The notes beneath the pieces are model-generated. The model made no database searches, was not told the origin of the DNA, and worked only from the letters and a program-made list of their open reading frames with translations. The translations under genes were made by a program, and so were the position numbers. Of a DNA stretch of 64,000 nucleotides, positions 7,839 through 16,520 are shown piece by piece. How positions within the stretch are numbered: position 1 is the first letter of the stretch; the number at the start of each line of letters is the position of its first letter. Source of the stretch: Pseudactinotalea suaedae (GTDB taxonomy: Bacteria > Actinomycetota > Actinomycetes > Actinomycetales > Beutenbergiaceae); assembly GCF_009733815.1 (NCBI RefSeq), contig NZ_WNXY01000010.1, forward strand, positions 1 to 64,000, in the 5' to 3' direction.

Positions 7839-10800
7839 TCAGCTGCGCGCGCTGAGGTGCCCGAACCGGTGCATGGTGCGGCTGATCGCCTGCTCGCGCA
7901 GGACGGTGAGCAGCTCACGGCGCCCCGAGGCCACGACCTCGCCCGCCAGGAGCGTGACGTCGGCGCCCTCCTCGAGCGTCGCGGACCAGAGCGCGGTCGC
8001 GTCGCCGACCACCCGGACCCGACCACGGACCTCGCCACCGGCGATCCGGGCGCCGAGCTCGGCGTCGGTCTCGGTGCGCCACTCCTGCGCGTCGGCCCAG
8101 GCGGCCATCTGCTCGGGCAGCGCGAGCTCGGGCGAGATGCTCACCTCGGCCGGGACACCGGCGCACTCGGCGGCCAGCAGCACCCGCAGCAGGGCCGGGA
8201 TGCCGGCGTCGGCGCTGCCCCGGACCTGAAGGCCGGGCAGGCGTCGGTACCGGAACACGTTCGCCTCGGCGCGCAGGCCGCTCAGGTCGCTCTCGGTGGC
8301 GTAGTGGTCGCGGGCGTGCGCGTCGGAGGCGGCGGCATCGCGGAGCCAGGCATGGTCGGCGTCGGTGACCCAGCGACGGGCCGCACCGAGGATCGCCGCG
8401 ACACGCGGACCGACCTCGCCCACCGCCGTCGGACGCCCTGCCTCGGACCACGTGCCGAGCTGGGCGACGTAGTTCGGGCCGCCCGCCTTGGCGCCAGGGC
8501 CCACGGCCGAGCGCTTCCAGCCGCCGAAGGACTGCCGCTGCACGATCGCACCGGTCGTGTGGCGGTTGACGTAGACGTTGCCCACCTCGACGGCGTCAAG
8601 CCAGTGGTCGATCTCCGCTTCGTCGAGGCTGTGGAGACCGCCGGTGAGCCCGTAGGTGCCGGCGTTCTGCCAGGCGATCGCCTGATCGAGGTCGGTCGCC
8701 GTCATCACGCCGAGGACCGGGCCGAAGTACTCGGTGAGATGGAACGGTGAGCCGGGCTGGACGCCGGCCTTGACGCCGGGTGACCAGAGCCGCCCCGTCT
8801 CGTCGAGCTGACGGGGCTCGACCGCCCAGCTCTCCCCCGTGCCGAGCGTGGTGAGTGCGTCCGCGAGCTTGCCCTGCGGCGGCTCGATGACCGGACCCAT
8901 GCCGGCGCCGAGGTCGGTGGGCCAGCCGACCCGCAGCGAGGCGACGGCGTCGACCAGCTGCCGCCGGAACCGTTCCGAGGTGGCGGCCGAGCCGACGAGG
9001 ATGAGCAGCGAGGCGGCCGAGCACTTCTGCCCGGCGTGCCCGAACGCCGAACGGACGACGTCGGCGACGGCGAGGTCGTAGTCCGCGCTCGGGGTCACGA
9101 TGACGGCGTTCTTGCCGCTGGTCTCGCCATACACGCGCGGGCCGCCGGGTCGGTCGGCGCGCCAGCCGATGAAGAGCTGCGCGGTCTCGTAGGCGCCGGT
9201 GAGGATGACCGTGTCGACGTGCTCATGGGTGACGAGCGCGCGACCGACATCGCCCTCGTCGGCGCGCACGACCTGCACGAGGTCGGGGTCGGCGCCGGTC
9301 TCGGACAGCGCCTCTCGGATCGCCTCGACCACGATCTCGGCGCAGCGCGGCGTGGCCGGCGCGGGCTTGATGACGACGGCGGAGCCCGCCGCCAGCGCGG
9401 CGAGCACCCCGCCCGCGGGGATGGCGACCGGGAAGTTCCACGGCGGTGTGACGAGCACGACGCGGTCCGGCTGGTGCTCCAAGCCTTCCGCGAGCGCGAT
9501 GTCGTCCAGGCCCTCGGCCGAGGTGGCGTAGTAGCGCGCGAAGTCGACGGCCTCGCTGACCTCGGGGTCGGCCTCCCCCACGGTCTTGCCGCCCTCGGCC
9601 GCCATGGCGGTGATGAGCTGGGTGCGTCGTGTCTCGAGCGCGGCAGCGGCGGCACGAAGGGTGCGGGCGCGGTCGCGGCCGGAACGGATGGACCACCCGG
9701 GCTGGACCTGGACCGCCCGGGCGATCACGCCGTCGACGGCTGCCTCGTCGGCGAGCACCGGCGAGGTGGGCTCGCCGGGGTCGGCCTGCACCGCCGCCGC
9801 GGCGGCGGCGCGGACCTGCGCCACGGAGGGGTCGGAGTCGGGGGTGTTGGCGAAGACGTCGGTGATCGCGGGCCGCGACGCGGTGCGACGGGCACCGCTC
9901 GCGGTGGTGGCGTAGGCGGCCATGCTGCGGCGGAACCGGCGCTCCTGGTCGGCCATGCCGTCGCGGGTGTCGCCGGCGAAGAGCGCGTGCAGGAAGTTCT
10001 CGGGGGCGGCGTTCTCCTCGAGACGGCGCACGAGGTAGGAGACCGCGACGTCGAAGTCGGCTCGCCCGACCACGGGCGTGTAGAGGATCACGGGGCTGGT
10101 GTGGCCGACGTCGGCCCGGACCGCACGAGCCTGCGAGGGGGCCATGCCCTGGAGCATCTCGACGTCCATCGCGGCGGCCACGCCGCGGCGCGTGGCGAGC
10201 AGGGAGGCGAACGCGACGTCGAAGAGGTTGTGGGAGGCGACGCCGATGCGCACGGCCTCGCACACCTCCGGGCGGAGCATGCGCTCGAGGAGGCGCACGT
10301 AGTTGGCGTCGACCTCGTCCTTCGTGGGGTACGGGGCCTGCGGCCAGCCGTGCAGCTCGGCCTCGACGCGTTCCATCGCGAGGTTGGCGCCCTTGACGAG
10401 GCGGATCTTGATGCGGGCGCCACCCTGTGCCCGGCGCTGCTGCGCGAAGGCGATCAGGCGCTCGAGCGCTGCCGGGGTGTCGGGCAGGTAGGCCTGCAGC
10501 ACGATGCCGGCCTCGAGCTGGGCGAACTCGGGCTCGGAGAGCATGGACTCGAACACGTCGAGCGTGAGCTCGAGGTCGCGGTACTCCTCCATGTCGAGGT
10601 TGACGAACTTCGGCGGGGTGCCGGCGGCGGCCGTGCGGTACAGCGGGCGCAGCCGGTCGAGCACGCGTGCGGTGGTACCAGCGGTGTCCCACGTGCTGAT
10701 CTGCGAGACGAGCGAGGAGACCTTGATCGAGACGTAGTCGACGTCGTCGCGCTCGAGCAGCCGGCGGGTGCGCTCGGCGCGAGCGGCGGCCTCGGACTCC

Positions 10801-11267
10801 CCCAGCACCGCCTCGCCCAGCAGGTTGAGGTTGAGGCGGTAGCCCTCGGCGCGGGCGGCGGCGAGGTGCTTGGCCAGGGCCGGGTCCTCGGCATCGACCA
10901 CGAGGTGGCCCACGAGCTGGCGCAGCCGCTTCAGCGCCAGCGGGACCACGATCGAGGGCGCGAGGGTCGCCACGCGCGAGCCGACGCCGAGCAGCGCCTT
11001 GTCCGCGGGCGAGAGGAACGACGCGGCGCTTGCGGCGCCGGCGAGGGCGGCGAGCTCCCGGGCCGCGACCTCCCGGTCCTCGGGCCGCGCCACGCGGTCG
11101 ACGAACCGGACGGCGAGGTCGAGCCCGGCCGGGTCCGCGACGAGGCGGGCGAGACGACCGGCGGTGCGGCGCTCCGCCGTCGTCTGCTGCGAGGCGGTGC
11201 TCTCCGCCCAGCGCCGGGCGAGCACGACAGCGTCCTCGACTACCTCTTCCGCTGGGGTCATGACCAT
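7839..11267 (-). CDS. putA: Bifunctional proline dehydrogenase / P5C dehydrogenase
   Basis: About 1142 residues. The N-terminal half is a proline dehydrogenase barrel (FAD), with segments such as YRLNLNLLGEAVLGE, IKVSSLVSQ and RIKIRLVKGANLAMER. The middle-to-C-terminal part is an aldehyde dehydrogenase with VTPPWNFPVAIP, catalytic Glu in VYGETSGKNA, and catalytic Cys in GHAGQKCSAA. It oxidises proline to glutamate with channelling of the P5C intermediate. There is no N-terminal ribbon-helix-helix, so it is not an autoregulator like enterobacterial PutA; about 170 residues follow the dehydrogenase. I chose the ATG at 11267 (AGGA upstream); the frame stays open to 11390, but that extension is Cys-rich and atypical. 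Confidence 0.92.
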   Translation of the reverse strand: MVMTPAEEVVEDAVVLARRWAESTASQQTTAERRTAGRLARLVADPAGLDLAVRFVDRVARPEDREVAARELAALAGAASAASFLSPADKALLGVGSRVATLAPSIVVPLALKRLRQLVGHLVVDAEDPALAKHLAAARAEGYRLNLNLLGEAVLGESEAAARAERTRRLLERDDVDYVSIKVSSLVSQISTWDTAGTTARVLDRLRPLYRTAAAGTPPKFVNLDMEEYRDLELTLDVFESMLSEPEFAQLEAGIVLQAYLPDTPAALERLIAFAQQRRAQGGARIKIRLVKGANLAMERVEAELHGWPQAPYPTKDEVDANYVRLLERMLRPEVCEAVRIGVASHNLFDVAFASLLATRRGVAAAMDVEMLQGMAPSQARAVRADVGHTSPVILYTPVVGRADFDVAVSYLVRRLEENAAPENFLHALFAGDTRDGMADQERRFRRSMAAYATTASGARRTASRPAITDVFANTPDSDPSVAQVRAAAAAAVQADPGEPTSPVLADEAAVDGVIARAVQVQPGWSIRSGRDRARTLRAAAAALETRRTQLITAMAAEGGKTVGEADPEVSEAVDFARYYATSAEGLDDIALAEGLEHQPDRVVLVTPPWNFPVAIPAGGVLAALAAGSAVVIKPAPATPRCAEIVVEAIREALSETGADPDLVQVVRADEGDVGRALVTHEHVDTVILTGAYETAQLFIGWRADRPGGPRVYGETSGKNAVIVTPSADYDLAVADVVRSAFGHAGQKCSAASLLILVGSAATSERFRRQLVDAVASLRVGWPTDLGAGMGPVIEPPQGKLADALTTLGTGESWAVEPRQLDETGRLWSPGVKAGVQPGSPFHLTEYFGPVLGVMTATDLDQAIAWQNAGTYGLTGGLHSLDEAEIDHWLDAVEVGNVYVNRHTTGAIVQRQSFGGWKRSAVGPGAKAGGPNYVAQLGTWSEAGRPTAVGEVGPRVAAILGAARRWVTDADHAWLRDAAASDAHARDHYATESDLSGLRAEANVFRYRRLPGLQVRGSADAGIPALLRVLLAAECAGVPAEVSISPELALPEQMAAWADAQEWRTETDAELGARIAGGEVRGRVRVVGDATALWSATLEEGADVTLLAGEVVASGRRELLTVLREQAISRTMHRFGHLSARS

Positions 11268-11462
11268 GCACCCATCCTGACTCATCGATGGGAGGCAATT
11301 CACCGAAGAGCACATGCCCGCGCCGGGCCGTGTGTCCAGATGCGCACAGGTACGATCCCGTGTCGATCCGTGGGCCACCTGTGAGGTCATCGGTCGGTGC
11401 TTGCGCAGCGCAGGCCGCGCCCTGTCCGAACACCATCGCGTGAGAGCAGAGAAACCTCAGTC

Positions 11463-13553
11463 GTGACCACCTCACCTGACGAGGCGACCTCGGCCGAACG
11501 CTCACTCGTACCACCTGGCCTTCCCGGCTTGGGCGCGATCGCGGTCGGCCTGGTGCTCGTCCACAACGCTGGCGTGCGCCAGCTGCCAGGAGGATTTATC
11601 GGGATCGACGTCCTCTTCGTGATCGGGGGCTTCGTGATCACCGGGCTGCTGATCCACGACCTGGAGGAGTCCGGCCGACTCTCGTTACGCCGGTTCTACC
11701 GTCGGTGTGCGAACCGGCTGCTTCCGGCCGTCGGCGTGGTCCTGCTCGTCACAGCGGCACTCGTCGCCTGGACCACGGCGGAGAGAGAATGGCGGACCTT
11801 CGGGACGGACATCGTCTCGGCCGCGCTGGGCCTCGTGAACTGGCGCCTCGCGGCACGCTCCGCGGATCCTTTCGCTGCAAGCATCGGCGCCTCCCCGGTG
11901 CACCACCTGTGGGCGCTGGCGGTGGGACAGCAGCTCCTGCTCGTCTGGCCGGTGCTGTTCGTCGTGGTCGTGTGGTGGCTACGCCGACGGAGACATGCGC
12001 GCTTGCGTGCTGTGCTGACCCTCGCCGTTGCGGTGATCACCTTCCTGTCGTTCGTCTTGTCGCTCGTCCTCACGAACAGTCACCCCAGCACGGCATACCT
12101 CGCGAGCACGACGCGCCTATGGGAGCTCGGTATCGGTGCGCTGGTGGCCGCGGGTTCGACCGTGTGGCGCCGAGCGCCCCAGCGGGTGGGCCTGATCGTG
12201 GGATGGGCCGGGATCGGCGCCGTGGCGGTGTCGGCGCTCGTTGTCGCGCCGGGTGCTCCGTGGCCCGGGTATCGCGCACTGCTGCCCATACTCGGGACCG
12301 CAGCCGTGATCATCGCTGGGTTCACGAACGGCACTGCCGGTGCGAGCAGGCTGCTCTCCTCGAGGCCCATGGTCTGGGGAGGCGGACTCGCGTTCTCGCT
12401 GTACCTCTGGCACTGGCCACTGCTCGTCGCCGCGAGCGCGCTGTGGGGAGAGCTCGGTGCGAAGCGCGGTCTCTTGGTGGTCATGGCGTCAATGGTTCCC
12501 GCGTACGTGACTCACAGGCTGGTGGAGAAGCCGATCCAGTCGGTGCTCCATGTGAGCCGCTCCCGCCGGATCTCGCACTCGGTCCGAGGAGGCTCAGCCT
12601 TCGTCGGAGTGGTCGCAGGCCTGGCTCTGGTGCTCGCTGCGTCGGCGACGCCCAAGACGACCAGCTCTCCTTCCAGCGCCGCTGGCGCCGCCGTGCTGCA
12701 CAGCGACGGCGTGACAACCGGTGGTGACGGGACCGTCGAGACTCTCGCTGACGTCGCATGGTTCATCCCCGACGCCATGGATGCGCCCGATGATCTCCCC
12801 GACGCCTATGCCGATGGTTGCCAGGTCCGGGCAGACTCCCCCGATCCGGTGCTATGCGAGTACGGCGACCCGCAGAGCGAGGTGGTGATCGCTGTCGTCG
12901 GCGACTCCAAGATCCTGCAGTGGCAGTCGGCACTGGAGCTGATCGCCGACACGCAAGGCTGGCGGGTCGTGTCATACACGAAGTCCTCATGTGGCTTCCA
13001 TGCCGCGGTCCAGCAGCTGCAAGGCGCCGCGTACACGGCGTGCACCCGATGGAACCTCGCCGTTCAGGCTGCCCTAGTTGAGCTTGCGCCCGATGTCGTC
13101 GTGACCTCCCAGGGTGAACCGTTCGCGCTGGCAGACCCGGACGACCCCACGTCAACGACCTCTGAGGCGATGGTCGAGGGGTTGGTCGCGTCCTGGACCG
13201 CGCTCCTCGCGAACGAGATCGAGGTCGTCGTGCTCGTCGACAACCCTGGACCCGAGATCAACGCCTACGAGTGCGTGGCCGAGAACCCCGAGCACCTGGC
13301 GGCGTGCACCTTCGATCGCGACCAGGCCGTCGCGACGAGCGCAGCCCCGACACAGACGGCAGCCGCTGCACGCGTGCCGGAGGTCGACCTGATCGATCTC
13401 CGCGAGAGCATCTGCCCGTTTGCGGAGTGCGTGCCGGTGATCGGCAACGTACTGCTGTGGCGCCAGGGCACACACATCACGGATACCTATGCTCAGTCGC
13501 TCGCCGAGACGCTGGCTGAGCAGCTCGTGCCACTGGTCGAGGGCGGGAGCTGA
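11463..13553 (+). CDS. OafA-type acyltransferase with SGNH-like C-terminal domain (divergent)
   Basis: About 696 residues: ten or more membrane helices forming an Acyltransferase_3 domain (to about residue 380), then an extracytoplasmic SGNH-like domain. It would O-acetylate cell-wall or glycopolymer sugars. Preserved parts are the His of LVLVHNAG, PGGFIGIDVLFVIGGF, LYLWHWPL and the nucleophile block VVGDSKILQW. Odd points: the usual Arg before the first helix is Gly (LGAIAVG), and the final block reads GTHIT without the Asp normally preceding the His. The start is uncertain; GTG 11463 (weak ribosome site) is chosen over 11397. The gene opens the surface-glycan island and is divergent from putA with 195 bases between. 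Confidence 0.75.
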   Translation: MTTSPDEATSAERSLVPPGLPGLGAIAVGLVLVHNAGVRQLPGGFIGIDVLFVIGGFVITGLLIHDLEESGRLSLRRFYRRCANRLLPAVGVVLLVTAALVAWTTAEREWRTFGTDIVSAALGLVNWRLAARSADPFAASIGASPVHHLWALAVGQQLLLVWPVLFVVVVWWLRRRRHARLRAVLTLAVAVITFLSFVLSLVLTNSHPSTAYLASTTRLWELGIGALVAAGSTVWRRAPQRVGLIVGWAGIGAVAVSALVVAPGAPWPGYRALLPILGTAAVIIAGFTNGTAGASRLLSSRPMVWGGGLAFSLYLWHWPLLVAASALWGELGAKRGLLVVMASMVPAYVTHRLVEKPIQSVLHVSRSRRISHSVRGGSAFVGVVAGLALVLAASATPKTTSSPSSAAGAAVLHSDGVTTGGDGTVETLADVAWFIPDAMDAPDDLPDAYADGCQVRADSPDPVLCEYGDPQSEVVIAVVGDSKILQWQSALELIADTQGWRVVSYTKSSCGFHAAVQQLQGAAYTACTRWNLAVQAALVELAPDVVVTSQGEPFALADPDDPTSTTSEAMVEGLVASWTALLANEIEVVVLVDNPGPEINAYECVAENPEHLAACTFDRDQAVATSAAPTQTAAAARVPEVDLIDLRESICPFAECVPVIGNVLLWRQGTHITDTYAQSLAETLAEQLVPLVEGGS

Positions 13554-13570
13554 CGCCGCTGGCGCTCACC

Positions 13571-13576
13571 TATGCT
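13571..13576 (+). promoter_or_regulatory. -10 box of a leaderless promoter (GT2 gene)
   Basis: TATGCT ends six bases before the GTG at 13583, with no ribosome site. Confidence 0.45.
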
Positions 13577-13582
13577 GGCCGG

Positions 13583-14365
13583 GTGGCGAACGGCGGACTG
13601 GTGTCGATCATCATGCCCGTCCACAACAGCGCCGGCACGGTCGGGCAGGCCGTCCGCTCGGTCCTCGCGCAGGGGCATCAGGACTGGGAGCTGCTGATCA
13701 CCGACGACGGGTCCTCGGACTCCTCGTGGGAGGTGCTGACCGGGTTCGCGGACCATGACCCCCGGATCAAGCCGCAGCGCTCGGAGCAGGCGGGCGGGCC
13801 CGCGGTCGCGCGCAATCGGGCTATCTCACGCGCGAACGGCTCCTGGGTGGCGTTCCTGGACAGCGACGACCTGTGGCTGCCCCACAAGCTCGAGCGCCAG
13901 ATCGCGTTCGCCCGCGACACGCGGGCACCGCTGTCGTTCAGCTCCTACTACAAGGTCCCCGCTGACTACACGGGCGAGGCCGCGGACTTCGAGCCCGACG
14001 ACCGGATCATCCGCGCCCGCGACCACCTCACCTACCGCCGCATGCTCGACGCGAACTTCATCGGCTGCCTCACCGCGATGTACGACCGCGATGCGCTCGG
14101 GACACGGTTGATGCCTGACCTGCGCAAGCGCCAGGACTACGCGCTATGGCTGTCGATCCTGCGAGACGGGCACGTCGCGCACGGGATCCAGGAACCGCTG
14201 GCCCTCTATCGCGAGGCCCGGGCGGGTTCGGTCTCCGGCAACAAGCTCTCGCTCGTGAAGTACAACTGGCAGCTCTACCGGGAGGTCGAGAAGCTGTCCC
14301 TCCCCCGCTCGGTGCGCTCGCTCGCGACCTCGACGGCGCGGTCGGTGCTCAACGGTCGCATCTGA
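13583..14365 (+). CDS. Family 2 glycosyltransferase
   Basis: 260 residues of GT-A fold. The N-terminus VSIIMPVHNSAGTVGQAVRS is the nucleotide-binding start. DDGSSDSSW and the FLDSDDLW motif (metal-binding DxD type) are in their usual places, and RKRQDYALWL fits the acceptor-side region of TuaG-like enzymes. It should transfer one sugar from a nucleotide donor to a growing surface glycan on the cytoplasmic side of the membrane. No transmembrane helix is visible. Start and promoter spacing point to a leaderless message. Donor and acceptor cannot be read from the sequence. Confidence 0.88.
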   Translation: MANGGLVSIIMPVHNSAGTVGQAVRSVLAQGHQDWELLITDDGSSDSSWEVLTGFADHDPRIKPQRSEQAGGPAVARNRAISRANGSWVAFLDSDDLWLPHKLERQIAFARDTRAPLSFSSYYKVPADYTGEAADFEPDDRIIRARDHLTYRRMLDANFIGCLTAMYDRDALGTRLMPDLRKRQDYALWLSILRDGHVAHGIQEPLALYREARAGSVSGNKLSLVKYNWQLYREVEKLSLPRSVRSLATSTARSVLNGRI

Positions 14366-14418
14366 GCCGCGACACGCCGTTCGCCCGCTGCTCTCATCGA
14401 GTTCTCACTCTGGACAAC

Positions 14419-14424
14419 TACGTT
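14419..14424 (+). promoter_or_regulatory. -10 box, near-leaderless promoter (membrane protein gene)
   Basis: TACGTT lies seven bases before the ATG at 14432; no ribosome site precedes the start. Confidence 0.35.
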
Positions 14425-14431
14425 CGGCGTC

Positions 14432-15139
14432 ATGTCTGAGCGAGAGTCCATGCCGTTGAAGTCGATAGGAGTCGCCCTCTTCGGGGTGAGCTTGCTCCTG
14501 ATCGTGGTGGACCAGCTCCTGTTCAACCTCCGGCCGGGAGAGAAGCTCGATGCGTTGCTCTACATCTACTTCGATGTGACACGTGAGGGGAACGTCCCGA
14601 CCTTCTGGAATGCTGCGCTGCTGCTGCTGGTCGGGGCGACCGCTGCGCTCGTCGCCTACCTCACTCCAGGCCGTGCCGTGGGCTGGTGGGTCGCCGCCGC
14701 TGTCGCCACGCTCATGAGCCTGGACGAGACCGTGCAGATCCACGAGCATCTCAACGGGCTCGGGAACGCCATCCAGGCCTGGCTCGGCGTCACGTTCCCG
14801 ACGTTCACCTGGCTGATCCCCGGCATTCTCATCGCCCTCGCCGGGGCCGTGCTGCTCTGGATCTGGTCGGGCCGTCAGCCCACCACGACGAGACGCGGTC
14901 TCCGGCTGGCGGTCGTGCTGTACGGCGGCGGCGTCGTGGCAGTCGAGGCCGTCGGCGGCATGGTGTGGCGCGCCACCTCGGGCGGGAGCGCCTACCAGGC
15001 CATGGCTGGCCTTGAAGAGCTGCTCGAGATGACGGGTGCTGTGGTTGCCGTCCTGGCTGTGCTCGCGATGCTCGTCGTCACGCGGATCGACGGGATCCGC
15101 TCAATCAGCACGATGAGTCGAGCAGCCGTGGAGGAGTAG
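14432..15139 (+). CDS. Six-helix membrane protein of unknown function
   Basis: 235 residues with about six hydrophobic helices and little else. I do not recognise the family. Helix 3 ends in MSLDETVQIHEHL and a later helix begins GLEELLEMTGA. These two clusters of Asp, Glu and His near membrane boundaries could form a metal or proton site. No signal peptide beyond the first helix and no known transporter motif is visible. It lies between a GT2 gene and a convergent CAP-FG-GAP gene, so a role in surface-glycan assembly is possible but unsupported. The promoter looks near-leaderless. Confidence 0.6.
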   Translation: MSERESMPLKSIGVALFGVSLLLIVVDQLLFNLRPGEKLDALLYIYFDVTREGNVPTFWNAALLLLVGATAALVAYLTPGRAVGWWVAAAVATLMSLDETVQIHEHLNGLGNAIQAWLGVTFPTFTWLIPGILIALAGAVLLWIWSGRQPTTTRRGLRLAVVLYGGGVVAVEAVGGMVWRATSGGSAYQAMAGLEELLEMTGAVVAVLAVLAMLVVTRIDGIRSISTMSRAAVEE

Positions 15140-15171
15140 CAGCGCGGTCAGCCTGACGGCCGCAGCAGGAC

Positions 15172-16431
15172 TCAGTCGGCGCCCGGCCCGAGAATCCGGA
15201 ACCCCCTCCATCCGACGCCTACCTGTCCGCCTGAACGCCACGTGCCCGAAGCCGTGCTGGTGTAGAGCATCAATGCACCGCTTGATGTGCGGCCGAGAAG
15301 GTCAGGCAGACCATCGCCGGAGAAGTCACCCGGCGCGACGATGGCATCGAAGATCTGCCAACCGTGGCCGACCTGCCGCGCACTTTGGAACCGACCGTCA
15401 CCGCGGCCCGGGTACAGCCACAGCCGGCCACCCGTGTCCCTCGCAACGATGTCCGCGTGACCGTCCGCGTTGACGTCCCCGGGCGCCACGATCGCCGTCC
15501 TCGTGCCCCAGCCGACGCCAATCTGTACTGCTCCTGCCAACTGCCCGCCGCCCCGGCCGGCGTAGAGCCACAGGCGACCCGAGGTATCCCTGGCCATGAG
15601 ATCAGCACGGCCATCTCCGGTGAAGTCGCCTGCACCGATCAGGAGGTTCATCCGTGCCCAGCCCGGCCCCACCACGGCGGAACGAGACAAGCCGCCCGTG
15701 GCACTGCCGGCATAGAGCACGAGGCGTCCGCGGGCGTCCCGCGCCACCACGTCCCGGTACCCATCACCCGTGATGTCACCGACTCCGGTGACCAGGCTCA
15801 TGGCACCCCAGCCCACACCGACCTGCTGCCGAGCTCCGAAACTCCCCGATCCGGTCCCCGGGTAGCGGTAAAGCACCCCGTTCGATGCGATCGCGAGCAC
15901 TGCTGAACCGCCGGCCGCGCCATCGCCGGGCAGCGACCCCGGGTAGCGCGCGAAGACCTGCGTGTAGTAGCGGTCGCCGTTCCGCTCGCAGTATCCGATG
16001 CCGATGTGGGTGTAGCTGCCCAGAAGGTTGGCGTTGTGCCCCGGGGATCCGATCCAGGCAGCCACGACGCGGTCATAGGAGTAGCCCCTGGCGACGTTCT
16101 CCGCCGCTGCCGACCATCCTGAGGGGATCTGCTGGGCGAACCGCGGGTTGTGCCCCATCTCGCCTCGATTGCACTGCACGTCCGACCACGCGGCAGCCAC
16201 GGCGTCCATCTGGGCATTCCGTACGAGGGGCGCGCGCCCGTTGCTGCTGCGGTGGGCGTTGGTGTCCGCATGGATCCTTGCCGTGGCCGCGGCCTCCGTG
16301 ACCGCGTGAGCGGGAGCCGCGGGCACCATGGCCAGCCCCAGCACCATGACCGCGAGGGCTGCGAGCGCGAGCCTCGGGGACCGTCGGGGAGCCGCACGGA
16401 AGGAACGGCCGAAACTTGACACAGCAACCAT
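15172..16431 (-). CDS. Secreted CAP-domain protein with FG-GAP repeats
   Basis: 419 residues. Residues 1-43 form a signal peptide with a twin-Arg-like basic region, a hydrophobic core and AHA cleavage. Residues about 50-165 are a CAP/SCP domain (MGHNPRFAQQIPSGW, AAENVARGYS, SPGHNANLLG, IGYCERNGDRYYTQVF) with the conserved His and Glu. Residues 175-419 are four FG-GAP/VCBS repeats (GDITGDGYRDVVARDARG, GDFTGDGRADLMARD and variants) holding Dx[ND]xDG calcium loops. It should be exported and wall-associated. The ATG at 16431 is preceded by TACGCT seven bases away; longer starts run into non-protein-like sequence. The FG-GAP unit recurs in three other secreted proteins of this island. Confidence 0.88.
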   Translation of the reverse strand: MVAVSSFGRSFRAAPRRSPRLALAALAVMVLGLAMVPAAPAHAVTEAAATARIHADTNAHRSSNGRAPLVRNAQMDAVAAAWSDVQCNRGEMGHNPRFAQQIPSGWSAAAENVARGYSYDRVVAAWIGSPGHNANLLGSYTHIGIGYCERNGDRYYTQVFARYPGSLPGDGAAGGSAVLAIASNGVLYRYPGTGSGSFGARQQVGVGWGAMSLVTGVGDITGDGYRDVVARDARGRLVLYAGSATGGLSRSAVVGPGWARMNLLIGAGDFTGDGRADLMARDTSGRLWLYAGRGGGQLAGAVQIGVGWGTRTAIVAPGDVNADGHADIVARDTGGRLWLYPGRGDGRFQSARQVGHGWQIFDAIVAPGDFSGDGLPDLLGRTSSGALMLYTSTASGTWRSGGQVGVGWRGFRILGPGAD

Positions 16432-16438
16432 GGTGGTC

Positions 16439-16444
16439 AGCGTA
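16439..16444 (-). promoter_or_regulatory. -10 box, near-leaderless promoter (CAP-FG-GAP gene)
   Basis: On the minus strand TACGCT ends seven bases before the ATG at 16431; no ribosome site lies between. Confidence 0.4.
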
Positions 16445-16520
16445 ACGAGGCGCTCCGGTACGACATCGACAAACAGGTTCACGAGATCGTGCCCATCGAC
16501 GTGGGCAAGAGCCCAGAAGC

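Noticed and set aside
9036-11384. Long open frame on the plus strand opposite putA (782 codons)
   Set aside because: A shadow of GC-rich coding bias; low-complexity Gly/Arg/Val composition, no domain, while the minus strand encodes an intact PutA.
15140-15171. Terminator hairpin between the membrane protein and CAP-FG-GAP genes
   Set aside because: Only a four-base GTCA/TGAC stem is clear; too weak to list.
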